Of a stretch of 64,000 nt of DNA, positions 37,662 through 46,571 are shown in pieces. Within the stretch, counting starts at the first letter, position 1; every line of letters starts with the position of its first letter. The DNA is from Corynebacterium alimapuense (GTDB lineage: Bacteria; Actinomycetota; Actinomycetes; Mycobacteriales; Mycobacteriaceae). Under the pieces are notes generated by a model. It did not search any database. It saw nothing but the letters and a program-made list of their open reading frames with translations, and had not been told where the DNA came from. The translations under genes and the position numbers were made by a program. The stretch covers positions 244,616 to 308,615 of the forward strand of contig NZ_PTJO01000001.1 in assembly GCF_003716585.1 (NCBI RefSeq), in the 5' to 3' direction.

Positions 37662-39907
37662 CTACACACGACATAACACGCGCCCGAGAAGCTGACCCCG
37701 TGATCTGGTCTGGGACAGTCGTTTCCCTTTTGTTGTGCCTGGCACTACCTATCATCGCGTGGTTTCCACCTGGAGGGTTCACCGGAGCAGCACTAGCGAT
37801 CCTCTGTGTTCTATGGGCTGGAGGTACCGGACTGGCAGCTCTATTGGTTGGTCAGTCCCGGATCTTATGGTTGGTTCTTTCTCCGGTACTATCACTGGCC
37901 GCGCTGATCATCCCCAGCCTGTTACAAGCCGTCATGAGCCTATGGCATCCGCCCAGCACTGCCACTATTGTCGCTCTCATCGGTGGCGCCAGCAGTATGT
38001 GGTGGCTCAGTAAGCATCCTAGGCCAGCTTTTAAGACCCCAAGAATTCCCCGGCGCGGCGCTGTCTTCCGGATCTTGTCCATCCTTATTGCCCTCGCGCT
38101 GTGGTGGTGGGCTACCCGCATCATCGATCTTGACTCCGCTGGTGCTCTCGGACTCCTCGGAGTTTTGCCGCTGCCGTTCTACCTGGCCGTTAGCGTGATC
38201 GTGACCATGGTGAGTTTCCTGCTTCTACGCCGGGGATCCTCACTCGATGCTCAAGATAGGCTCGTCCTGTCATTGTCAGCGGCGCTAACCGCCGTGATGA
38301 TCACAGTCTTGGTCAATGTCTCCGATGGTGGAGCAACCATGGCTACTGGCTATGTTCATGTGGGCTTCGCCGACGCTATCTCCCGCGATGGTTCCCTCAT
38401 GCAATCAATGGACGCCAGGTTCAGCTGGGCAGGGTTTTTTAGCGCCGCAGCAGCTGCCACCGCGTGGTCGGGCGCTCCTAGCTTGGCTCCGTTCTTGGTG
38501 ATCTATCCAGCTTTAATTTCTTGTCTTTACCTGCCAAGTATTTATCTCATCGGGGTGTCTTTAACCGGAGATCAGCGGGTCGGTTGGTTGAGTCTATTTG
38601 CCTTCCTCTCGGTGAACTGGAGCCAGCAGGAGTACTTTTCGCCGCAATCAGTAGCCATGCTGTTCTACCTCTCAATCATTGCGGTCTTAGCCCATGAAAT
38701 CGCCACCACCCCAGAGCTAGGTACTCATGGCCAAGCATGGCCTTGGTGGCGGATAGACCGTCGATTACTCACCATGATGCGTACTACCCCAGCCCGGCCC
38801 ACAGGCTGGACTGCTGGCATGTTCATCAAAGCTGAACTCGCTATCCTCATCATTGCGCTAGCCATGGTGGTCTCCCATCAGCTGACTCCAGTAGCTCTGA
38901 TCTTGGTGTTGCTCGGTGCCTCAGTACTGGGGGTAACTCGCCACCGCACGCTATGGATCGGGATGGGGCTAGCTTTCAGTCTCTGGTTCGTCTTCGGTGC
39001 CACCGACTGGTGGACTGGTCATCTCTCCGAGCTCATCTCTGGATTTGGCCAGGTCAGTCAGGCTCTGAGCTCGGGCGTCGGCGATCGAGTCCAAGGTGAT
39101 CCGCTCCGACAAATCATGCAGACTTACCGAATCGCGTGGACCGGAGTTGCCTCCTTGATCGCATTCTTTGTCTGGTGGAAACTCTCTTCCCGGATGAAGG
39201 CACTCTCCACTATTCTCATCACGGCTCCTGCCTTGTTGGTCGTCGGCCAAAGCTACGGTGGCGAGATTGCGTTGCGCGTCTTGCTCTACACCAGTGCGGC
39301 CATCGCACCGTTGTTTGCCTGGGCGATCATTCGGTTCGCGGATTGGGCACAGACTCGAAGAGCTCCTCATGCTGATGATTCCCCGGCTGCCCAAACAATG
39401 CTGATTCCTATTGCCACGGCTGCTTTGCTCATGTTCTCACTGCTGGCTGGAGTCACCGCTCGAGGCGTCAACGTCGCCTTCGAAAGAACTCCTGCCGATA
39501 TCGTCACTGCAGCAGAAGAAATACTCACCATTGCCCCGCAAGGAACGACTGCCCGGCCGTTGGCGACAGAAGGCGCTCTGCGAATGGCCCGGGTGGGTGA
39601 GCTATCGCATCCCGCGACTGTTGCCGGCGATGATGATCCTTTCCTTCGCTTGCGGCTTCAGTCCCCGGACTATGTCTTCCTGACCTCCACTCGGGAGGCC
39701 TACGAACATTTGGTCAACCAGGCACCCGAAGACTGGTATGCCGAGATCGCCGAGCGCCTTGAAGCCACTGGCGATTACCGCATTATTCACCAATCTGAGC
39801 ACGTCATCTCATTGGAGCGAATCAATTCGCGTGGACTACCGCTGAGTGAAGATCCCGGCGTTGGAGCTCCCGCAGCTGCGGAGGAAGAAATCGAGGAGAC
39901 CCCCTGA
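37658..39907 (+). CDS. Large polytopic membrane protein, possible GT-C glycosyltransferase or polymerase
   Basis: Membrane protein of 749 residues with about 14-16 hydrophobic segments over the first 600 residues, then a soluble C-terminal domain (about 610-749). The segment FADAISRDGSLMQSMDARFSWAG, in pieces near residues 240-262, is the type of acidic extracytoplasmic loop seen after the first helices of GT-C enzymes, but I cannot identify a family motif with confidence. In an operon with lipid-sugar GTs it is the best candidate for the periplasmic glycosyl transfer or chain polymerisation step. Coupled at both ends (ATGA before, TGATG after). Confidence 0.6.
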   Translation: MTTHDITRAREADPVIWSGTVVSLLLCLALPIIAWFPPGGFTGAALAILCVLWAGGTGLAALLVGQSRILWLVLSPVLSLAALIIPSLLQAVMSLWHPPSTATIVALIGGASSMWWLSKHPRPAFKTPRIPRRGAVFRILSILIALALWWWATRIIDLDSAGALGLLGVLPLPFYLAVSVIVTMVSFLLLRRGSSLDAQDRLVLSLSAALTAVMITVLVNVSDGGATMATGYVHVGFADAISRDGSLMQSMDARFSWAGFFSAAAAATAWSGAPSLAPFLVIYPALISCLYLPSIYLIGVSLTGDQRVGWLSLFAFLSVNWSQQEYFSPQSVAMLFYLSIIAVLAHEIATTPELGTHGQAWPWWRIDRRLLTMMRTTPARPTGWTAGMFIKAELAILIIALAMVVSHQLTPVALILVLLGASVLGVTRHRTLWIGMGLAFSLWFVFGATDWWTGHLSELISGFGQVSQALSSGVGDRVQGDPLRQIMQTYRIAWTGVASLIAFFVWWKLSSRMKALSTILITAPALLVVGQSYGGEIALRVLLYTSAAIAPLFAWAIIRFADWAQTRRAPHADDSPAAQTMLIPIATAALLMFSLLAGVTARGVNVAFERTPADIVTAAEEILTIAPQGTTARPLATEGALRMARVGELSHPATVAGDDDPFLRLRLQSPDYVFLTSTREAYEHLVNQAPEDWYAEIAERLEATGDYRIIHQSEHVISLERINSRGLPLSEDPGVGAPAAAEEEIEETP

Positions 39908-40140
39908 TGAACACCATGGATAGCATCGTGGAATTTGTGTCCGGTACCGGGCTCATCCTGGCTGCCTCCTGCACGATCGTCGCCTATCTCGCTAGCGTGC
40001 TGCTTCGGGAATACCGTGACGATGGTCAGGGGTTCATACTCACCCTCGCGTCCTCGCGCCCATTATTGGGAGCGGCATTGATCATCCCGGCGTTGATTAC
40101 TATCTGCTTCATCATTGTGCGGTTGGGGGTCATGTCATGA
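39907..40140 (+). CDS. Small two-helix membrane protein
   Basis: Protein of 77 residues with hydrophobic helices at about 12-32 and 50-73 separated by a charged loop (LREYRDDGQG). No family is recognised. Its ATG shares a base with the stop of the preceding membrane protein gene (TGATG), and its own stop overlaps the serine hydrolase start (ATGA). The tight packing on both sides supports a real gene, perhaps a subunit of the large membrane protein. Confidence 0.6.
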   Translation: MNTMDSIVEFVSGTGLILAASCTIVAYLASVLLREYRDDGQGFILTLASSRPLLGAALIIPALITICFIIVRLGVMS

Positions 40141-41180
40141 GAGCGCTTCGCATTCTGTTGATTCCCCTGGTCACCCTGGTAATTCTGGTGACCTATGCTC
40201 TGGGATTGGTCTCCGGCAGCCCGGTCCAGCATGTGAATTCTGATATCCGAGGGGACCATAGACTGGTCACTGACTTATCGGATAACGAGGTCTCAGACAT
40301 CCGTAGCTTGGCGGTCCTCCGGATGAACGGCGAGGATACGCAGTTCGCATATAAGAATGCGACCGCTTCTACTCGCTTCGAGGTTGGTTCACTGACCAAA
40401 CTCTTGACCATCGAGCTCTACGGCCAAGCGGTCATGGGTGGGAGGGTGAACACTGATACCCAGCTTGGTGAGATCTTCGACTTGGAAGGATCTTCCGCAG
40501 CGACAATCACCCTTGATGAGCTCTCCCACCATGAATCCGGGCTGAGCGAATGGGGTGGTCCAGACGGTGATGGTGATGACGCCACCACGCTATTGGCCTC
40601 GCTGCGGGGCGAAAGTGCACACCAAGATGCTTCTGTTGAGGAGTTGCTAAGCCGTGCACGTCAGGATCCGCTGAACACCCGAGGTAGCTTCCACTACTCA
40701 AACATTGGAATCGCTCTTTTAGGGCTAGCGCTCGCAGATGCTGCGGAGGTTCCTTATGCCACCTTGTTGGCTGACGGAGTGACTAATCCGCTGCAGATGA
40801 CTACCACCACGGTGCCCACTAGCTCGACGCTCAATCCACCACGTGGGGTCAACGAGGCCGGTCAGTCGGTCGCTTCGTGGCCGTTGGGTGCATACGCCCC
40901 CGCTGGTGGCGCGTTGTCCTCTGCCATGGATATTGCTCGATTCTCGGACTATCTCCTCGACACCACGGAGATCCCAGAAGGCTATCCCCATGTGGTTTAT
41001 CGAGGGATGAATCTCACCGAGTATCAAGGCCGCACAATCTTGACCAAGACCGGCGTCACCGGTGGTTTCCGCTCAGTGCTGGTGCTCGACCTAGAAACTG
41101 ACTCTGCAGTCATCGTCCTCAGCGACACTGATCGATCAGTCGAAGAGCTGGCGATCGCGCTGCTTAGCGATTCGGAGTAG
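40137..41180 (+). CDS. Exported serine hydrolase of the beta-lactamase / PBP-like fold
   Basis: Protein of 347 residues with an N-terminal signal anchor (about 5-27). The active-site set of class C beta-lactamase-like enzymes is present: SxxK as VGSLTKLL (about residue 84), YxN as HYSNIGIALL (about 185) and, in place of KTG/HTG, TKTGVTGGFRS near 305. Members include DD-peptidases, esterases and acyl transferases. Lying between glycosyltransferase genes in an operon led by fatty-acyl modifying enzymes, it could add or remove an acyl group on an extracytoplasmic glycan. That role is inference; resistance to beta-lactams is not implied. Confidence 0.8.
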   Translation: MRALRILLIPLVTLVILVTYALGLVSGSPVQHVNSDIRGDHRLVTDLSDNEVSDIRSLAVLRMNGEDTQFAYKNATASTRFEVGSLTKLLTIELYGQAVMGGRVNTDTQLGEIFDLEGSSAATITLDELSHHESGLSEWGGPDGDGDDATTLLASLRGESAHQDASVEELLSRARQDPLNTRGSFHYSNIGIALLGLALADAAEVPYATLLADGVTNPLQMTTTTVPTSSTLNPPRGVNEAGQSVASWPLGAYAPAGGALSSAMDIARFSDYLLDTTEIPEGYPHVVYRGMNLTEYQGRTILTKTGVTGGFRSVLVLDLETDSAVIVLSDTDRSVEELAIALLSDSE

Positions 41181-41185
41181 CGCCA

Positions 41186-42184
41186 ATGAGCCAGCCCCTA
41201 GTCACAGTAATCATGCCGGTCGCTGATGCCCAGGAACACCTTCCCACAGCATGTAAGCACCTGGCAGCGATCGATTATCCACACCTCGAGTACCTCCTCA
41301 TCGACGACTGCTCTCAAGACAACTCCCGAGAGCTTCTCGACGACTGGGTGGCGACACGCGAGGACGCTCGAGTTATTACCCTGCCAAAACGCGGAGGGGT
41401 GGCTGCTGCGAGGGAAGCCGGGATTAAGGCCGCACAAGGTGAATTTGTGTGGATGCTCGACTGCGATGACCGCTGGGAACCGGGGATCCTCCGACTCGCA
41501 CTCGACATGGTAGATGATCGCCCCATCGATCTGATCTGTTTCCGCGCTCTTGTCCACGAAGTTCAGGGCCCAAGCCGAACCATGGAGGGGGTAGACGCTC
41601 CAGTGCTATTTTCCCGCTCGGATACCGCCCTAGCGGTCCTAGAGGGAACCATCCGTGGCTATCTTTGGAACAAGATTTTTCGTACCAGCGTGCTCAAAGA
41701 GCACAGCGACTATCAACGTACTTCTTCCCAGAGTGACTTTCTACTGCTGCTATCTTCCCTCGGCCTTATCCGCTCTACGTTGATGATCCCCGATACTGGC
41801 TATCACTACGTGCAGCGTTCCGGTTCCATTTCTTTTACTGACACTCGCCAGGTGGATAACACCGCCTACTGCGCTGATCAGGCACTTTCCATCCTTCCTC
41901 CGCTTATCTCGGACCAAGATACCGCCCGGCAGCAAGAGGCTTTTCTGGTCTGGTTTTATCTCCTGCCTTGTTCGGTCACTCCAGTCCATCAACAGTGGCC
42001 TCAAGAAATCACTATGGATTTTCACAAAAGACTCCTCCCGCAAATGACAGTGCGTCGTATCCTGGCAACAGCAAAGACTGGACATCCGACGGTGGCCGCA
42101 CATGCGCTACTGATTCGGATGCTCAGTCCAATCAGGGCCTATCCGGCCCTCTACCGCTTGTTTCTCGATCTGCGGAAGCCATGA
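41186..42184 (+). CDS. GT2 family glycosyltransferase
   Basis: GT-A fold enzyme of 332 residues. VTVIMPVADAQEHLPTACKH (about 6-25) opens the nucleotide-binding half, LLIDDCSQDNS the first Asp, GVAAAREAGIKAA a family helix, and WMLDCDDRWEPG (about 91) the DxD metal site. No membrane segment is evident. It starts 5 nt after the serine hydrolase gene and overlaps the GH16 gene by 4 nt. Donor and acceptor sugars are not predictable. Confidence 0.87.
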   Translation: MSQPLVTVIMPVADAQEHLPTACKHLAAIDYPHLEYLLIDDCSQDNSRELLDDWVATREDARVITLPKRGGVAAAREAGIKAAQGEFVWMLDCDDRWEPGILRLALDMVDDRPIDLICFRALVHEVQGPSRTMEGVDAPVLFSRSDTALAVLEGTIRGYLWNKIFRTSVLKEHSDYQRTSSQSDFLLLLSSLGLIRSTLMIPDTGYHYVQRSGSISFTDTRQVDNTAYCADQALSILPPLISDQDTARQQEAFLVWFYLLPCSVTPVHQQWPQEITMDFHKRLLPQMTVRRILATAKTGHPTVAAHALLIRMLSPIRAYPALYRLFLDLRKP

Positions 42185-42948
42185 CATTCAATCGCCGAAA
42201 ACTTCTACGCTTCGTCGGTGGCCTTCCCCTGCTAGGGGCTGCTTCCTATGCTTCTTCGTGTAGTTCACCACCAGTCGATGGCATCGCCGAGGCTGAGTCT
42301 GCCAAAAACTGGCAAGAGATTTTCTTTGATAATTTCCCGGGCACTGAGCTGTCTTCAGAGTGGGAAAAATACACCGGCCAGCCTTCTTCTGATCTCAACG
42401 TCCGTTGGGATTCGGATTTCGTCTCTGTCGAAGGTGCACGATTGGTCCTTTCTGGTGGATTAACTGATAGCGGGCTCAAGGCTGGGGCGGTCTCCCTCTG
42501 GCGTTATCCATCCACTTATGGGAAATGGGAGGTCCGTCTCCGGGCTCTGCCAAGTCGCACTTTCAGCTATCACCTCTTGTTGTGGCCACAAGATGAGCAA
42601 TGGCCCCCCGAGATCGATTTCGCTGAGAGCTTCGACGGCACACGCCAACATATCCAGGGCTTCATCCATTACCGGGATTCCTCCGAGGCTCGGCAACGGG
42701 TCAGCATGGATGCCTACGTCGATGTCACCGCCGACCACACCATCGCAGTGGAGTGGACCGAATCTCATGTTTCGCTGCTCTACGACGGGCAGGAGTGGGG
42801 CAGAGCAACTGGGGAAGCAGTGCCGCATGTTCCTATGTGGTTAGCCCTCCAAGTGGAGTCTCAGGCTACCGGAAGCGACCATGACAACGTATCTTCCTCA
42901 GAGCCGGTGCTACTGGTGGATTGGGTTCGGGTCAGCACACTTCGGTAG
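42181..42948 (+). CDS. Tat-exported GH16-family glycoside hydrolase/transglycosylase (probable lipoprotein)
   Basis: Predicted extracytoplasmic enzyme of 255 residues. The signal NRRKLLRFVGGLPLLGAASY carries a twin arginine and is followed by SSCSS, a possible lipidation site. The jelly-roll catalytic motif ExDxxE is present as PPEIDFAESFDG at about residue 141. GH16 enzymes cut beta-1,3 or beta-1,4 glucans or galactans, and some transglycosylate. At the end of a glycan assembly operon it may trim, release or remodel the polymer. ATGA overlap with the GT2 gene shows coupling, and its end overlaps the convergent GT4 gene by 17 nt. Confidence 0.83.
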   Translation: MTFNRRKLLRFVGGLPLLGAASYASSCSSPPVDGIAEAESAKNWQEIFFDNFPGTELSSEWEKYTGQPSSDLNVRWDSDFVSVEGARLVLSGGLTDSGLKAGAVSLWRYPSTYGKWEVRLRALPSRTFSYHLLLWPQDEQWPPEIDFAESFDGTRQHIQGFIHYRDSSEARQRVSMDAYVDVTADHTIAVEWTESHVSLLYDGQEWGRATGEAVPHVPMWLALQVESQATGSDHDNVSSSEPVLLVDWVRVSTLR

Positions 42949-44059
42949 CTGCGGAATCATAAAGGGACTCTAAGGCGCTGCATCGGTTAGCCATCGACAG
43001 CTCACCTCGAGCACGCTGAAAAGCATTGTTTCCTAGTTCTTCTCTTAGCTCCGGGCACTGAAGTAGGCGCACGAGGTCTCGAGCTAAGCCGTTGATATCG
43101 CCCGGTTCATTCAAAAGACCCGTGTGCTCATGCAGTACCGCTTCCAAGACTCCACCACTGCGGTAGGAGACCACTGGAATACCAGCTAGTCCAGCTTCTA
43201 AGAACACCTGGCCGAAGCCTTCAGCATCGCCGTCCTCCGCGATTTTAGAAGGTGCCATAAATACCTGCGCACGGGCTAGCGCCGCATCCACTCCCGCCGA
43301 ATCGAGTGCTCCGAGAAAGTGCACCCCAGGTCCAGCGGCAGCTTCCAGCTGGTCGCGCAGCGGGCCGTCACCGATAATCTCGGCCTTGATTACCCTTCCG
43401 AGGTGTTCCCCAGCGAGCGCGACCGCCGCTAGGAGGTCCGCAACACCCTTTTTATCCACTAACCGGCCGACAAACACCACATCACTGGTTTTCGGAGCAA
43501 GAGCAATTTCCCGATACCGGATACCGGTGTAAAAAACCTTCGGGTCCTGCGCCCCCAACGCACGCGCACAATCGGCGATGTATTGGGAAACCGCAACCAC
43601 AGAATGTGCTTGCCGGAGGAGCATCCGCCCTCGCCGTCGGTAAAGAATCCCCCGCCAGCCAGGACGTGCTGGAAGTGCGGTGACGTCATAACCGTGGCAG
43701 GTAATAATCAACGGCAATCCCAATTTTCGTGCCCCGCGAGCTACTAACCACGCATCCTTAAGGAAATGCGCATGGATCACTTCTGCTCCGCTATCGCGCA
43801 GGCTACGAGTCACTCTCGGCGCCACTCCCGTCGCCGCGGCTACTGCCAATGCCCCCCGATCCCACCACGAGTCCGAGTAGCAGACTAGGTCGGTCGGGCG
43901 AGTCAGCGCGGACTCTACTCGCACTGCCCCGATCAGTTGAGGAACCCAACGCTGGAGACCATCAGTTTGATCACGGATGAATGTTTCAGAACCTCGCAGT
44001 AGCTCGCTTCGCCACACGGCGACTCTGGGCTGAGGCAGCGGTGTTATCAACGGCGTCAT
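42932..44059 (-). CDS. GT4 family glycosyltransferase
   Basis: Retaining GT-B fold enzyme of 375 residues. N-terminal RSELLRGSETFIRDQTDGL (about 13-31), HAHFLKDAWLVARGARKLG, CHGYDVTALP and, in the C-terminal donor domain, FVGRLVDKKGVADLLAA plus the E(x7)E nucleotide-sugar motif EGFGQVFLEAGLAGIPVV. Start ATG at 44059 shares one base with the flippase stop (TGATG); an upstream frame to 44335 runs inside the flippase gene and is rejected. It works with the flippase and probably with the plus-strand glycan operon facing it. Confidence 0.87.
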   Translation of the reverse strand: MTPLITPLPQPRVAVWRSELLRGSETFIRDQTDGLQRWVPQLIGAVRVESALTRPTDLVCYSDSWWDRGALAVAAATGVAPRVTRSLRDSGAEVIHAHFLKDAWLVARGARKLGLPLIITCHGYDVTALPARPGWRGILYRRRGRMLLRQAHSVVAVSQYIADCARALGAQDPKVFYTGIRYREIALAPKTSDVVFVGRLVDKKGVADLLAAVALAGEHLGRVIKAEIIGDGPLRDQLEAAAGPGVHFLGALDSAGVDAALARAQVFMAPSKIAEDGDAEGFGQVFLEAGLAGIPVVSYRSGGVLEAVLHEHTGLLNEPGDINGLARDLVRLLQCPELREELGNNAFQRARGELSMANRCSALESLYDSAATEVC

Positions 44060-45327
44060 CAGCGTTGTCCTTTCAGCGCCCGAGGCAGAATCCGGGTGAG
44101 CGGAATGATGGTGACCAAGAAGATCAGGAGGTCTTGGATGAGATAGGCAATACCGACCCCGAGCAGGCCGTAGGTGGGAAGCAGCCACCAGACCAGCGTC
44201 ACTACCAGCACCGATGCCATCGCTTGAACCATCATGGGGTAGCCGATACGCGCATATACCCGAGACAATGCGCCGAAGAGGAAAGCGGAACCACCAATGA
44301 GATGGGCAACTCCCATGAGCACCAGCAGCACCCATCCCTGATCAAAATAGGGTCTTCCGTAGAACAACAGCGCCACTGGGCCAGCAACCGCCACTCCCAA
44401 AAAGCGCACCACGCTCACCCCGATCGTCATGGTGATCATCGATCTGGTGGCCGCAGCTAGATCCGAATTCGGGTCGGCGGCTCGGGCAACGAACGGCCCA
44501 CCCAGAGCCGACATCATCATGATCGATGCGGAGACAATAACCCAAGAAATATTGAAGAAGGCGGCCGATTCCAACCCGGCGATGCTCGCCACCAGCAGCG
44601 GAAGAAATAGCGCCGGAAGAATCTGACTGAACAGCCAGCCAACGGAGATGAGGTAGTAGCGAGCGGCGTCGATAAGCGGCGGAGCGGCTGCTGCTGAGCT
44701 CTCCGTCCCTGAGAACACTCGCGCGCGGGAAAAAACCAAAAATAGCTGAACGACGATCACCAACACGGCTGCCGGGATGACCCAAGCCAGCAGGATCTCG
44801 ACTCCCAACAATGACATTCCACACCAGGCGAGAAGCAGTACTACTAACAATTTCAGAACAGAGTGGGTGACATTTTTCGCTGCCGTCCATCGCCCACGCT
44901 GGAGCCCGATGAGCACCGAATCATAAAGGGAAAATAGCACTAAAATCACCACTGAGGTGACAAAAACGGGCCGATGCCAGCTCTGAACAAACAGCGCTTC
45001 TGAGCTAGGCAGCAATGAGTACACCGTCGAGGTAATCGCGGCTAGGGACGCCGAGATGACACTCGCCCACACCACAACTCTAATTTGGCCGACCCTCCGC
45101 ATAACCGGTAAGAATCGTTCCAAAAAACCACCGCTGGCCAGCAACGACACGCTAGCTAAAGCGGTCGCCGCGGCAATCATGGTCGATGCTCGGCCCACAT
45201 CTGCGATCGGGAATAATCGAGCAGAGGCCAGCCAAAACACCAGCCCCAGTGCCGCGTTAATGACACTAGCGCCCACCAGAGACCAAGAATCGATCTCCAT
45301 GGGGGTCGGTTTCTTGCGTGGTTTCAC
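44059..45327 (-). CDS. Wzx/MATE-like lipid-linked oligosaccharide flippase
   Basis: Polytopic protein of 422 residues with about 12 hydrophobic helices, resembling PST-type polysaccharide flippases that move undecaprenyl-linked repeat units across the membrane. LASARLFPIADVGRASTMIA near residue 35 fits the helix 1-2 region of the family. GTG start at 45327 with GGAA upstream; an ATG at 45300 is an alternative. GT4 is coupled downstream. It diverges from the carrier-thioesterase gene, with a 117-nt shared promoter region. Presence of a flippase suggests the glycan is built on a lipid carrier inside the cell. Confidence 0.82.
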   Translation of the reverse strand: MKPRKKPTPMEIDSWSLVGASVINAALGLVFWLASARLFPIADVGRASTMIAAATALASVSLLASGGFLERFLPVMRRVGQIRVVVWASVISASLAAITSTVYSLLPSSEALFVQSWHRPVFVTSVVILVLFSLYDSVLIGLQRGRWTAAKNVTHSVLKLLVVLLLAWCGMSLLGVEILLAWVIPAAVLVIVVQLFLVFSRARVFSGTESSAAAAPPLIDAARYYLISVGWLFSQILPALFLPLLVASIAGLESAAFFNISWVIVSASIMMMSALGGPFVARAADPNSDLAAATRSMITMTIGVSVVRFLGVAVAGPVALLFYGRPYFDQGWVLLVLMGVAHLIGGSAFLFGALSRVYARIGYPMMVQAMASVLVVTLVWWLLPTYGLLGVGIAYLIQDLLIFLVTIIPLTRILPRALKGQR

Positions 45328-45444
45328 TTGTATTCCGGCACTTTCATGGCTCAGACAGGCTCAGGCTATTGTCCATCACAGTTAGTTCATCACAGCCATC
45401 TAACACCGAATCAGCCACTAGACCTCTATCGAGAAGACACCCCC

Positions 45445-46431
45445 ATGACAGACCTGATGCTCCCCGAAACTGCCACGGAGCAGGCCATCGCAGATATCTG
45501 GGCTACCCGAACCGGCGTCTCCCCAGTAGGTAAACATGACCGGTTCAGTGACCTCGGAGGCTCCTCCCTGGCAGCTGAGACCGCGCTAGTAGAGCTACGC
45601 AATCGGCTAGGAAGGGAGATCGGTGCCCAGCTACTAGCCACAGATCCCACCGTGGCTGAACTTGCCGAGGCCATCGAGGAAACTGGTCGGCAGGACTTTC
45701 ACCGCGGACTAGAAACCTGCACTCATCTCACACCCGGCAACGACGGCAAACCGATGCTCTTTTGCTTCGCCGGCGCTGGCGCATCCGCGGTTTGTTTCTT
45801 AGACCTGGCTAGATATTTCTCCGATTCCTACGACGTATGGGCGTTCCATGCTCACGGCTTCCATTCCAAGGGCAGAGCAGACCGCTCGCTAGCTGCCAAG
45901 GCTCGCAGACATGTGCCCAAATTGATGGAAATCCAACCGACTGGCCCATTGACGTTGATCGGCCATTCCTTCGGTGGGCATGTCGCGATGGAAGCTGCCC
46001 GTCAACTCACTGAGCAGGGGCGAGTAATTAACCAAGTGCTACTGCTGGATACCTTCCTGGGAGCCGTTGACGGAGGTTCAGTCGCTGATTATCGAAGCGA
46101 AGCCCCTGCGGCGCTTCCCCCACTGCGCGAACGCCTGCTCACGCACTGGCGAATTCTCACCGCCGGGCTTATTCCACGAGACGTAGCTACCCAGCAATCG
46201 GTGTTCTGGGAACAAGAAATCCGGATCCAAAACCGGATCCAGTGCGAATCCGTCCCACCGGGGACTACTGTGCTGGTCAGCGATGAGGGGCAAGCGCAAC
46301 AAGAACTATGGTTGGCGATTGACCAACCCCCAACGACTGTCCGGACTTCGGGCAGCCACCTGAGTGTGCTTTCCGACCGCCACACTCTAGCGTTGCTGCG
46401 CTCTCAGCTAGCTACCCCCGAAAGTGCGTAG
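45445..46431 (+). CDS. Stand-alone carrier protein-thioesterase (T-TE) fusion
   Basis: Protein of 328 residues. Residues 1-85 form a peptidyl/acyl carrier domain with the phosphopantetheine Ser41 in SDLGGSSLAAE. Residues about 100-325 are a type I thioesterase with nucleophile Ser175 in LIGHSFGGHVA, a likely Asp202 in LLLDTFLG and His305 in SGSHLSVL. Such T-TE ends normally terminate an NRPS; here no condensation or adenylation domain is attached. ATG at 45445 has GAGAAG upstream. With the ligase next door it could carry an activated fatty acyl group in trans and release or transfer it. This would fill the carrier role of ScoB/Rv0100. Confidence 0.88.
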   Translation: MTDLMLPETATEQAIADIWATRTGVSPVGKHDRFSDLGGSSLAAETALVELRNRLGREIGAQLLATDPTVAELAEAIEETGRQDFHRGLETCTHLTPGNDGKPMLFCFAGAGASAVCFLDLARYFSDSYDVWAFHAHGFHSKGRADRSLAAKARRHVPKLMEIQPTGPLTLIGHSFGGHVAMEAARQLTEQGRVINQVLLLDTFLGAVDGGSVADYRSEAPAALPPLRERLLTHWRILTAGLIPRDVATQQSVFWEQEIRIQNRIQCESVPPGTTVLVSDEGQAQQELWLAIDQPPTTVRTSGSHLSVLSDRHTLALLRSQLATPESA

Positions 46432-46571
46432 CTAGCCGAAAGTGAGAGCTGTTCCTGGGGTTATTGGAACTATCAGGCCACATAAATCGACTTCTTCAGC
46501 AGTACTCCTGTCCAGTCTTTCGCTGCCGACCACCCCGGCGCGCGGAACCGACGCTTGAGAGAAGATCCGTC

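Noticed and set aside
44060..44335. Longer start for the GT4 gene
   Set aside because: It would lie fully inside the flippase coding sequence; the ATG at 44059 sits in a TGATG coupling and is followed by normal GT4 sequence.
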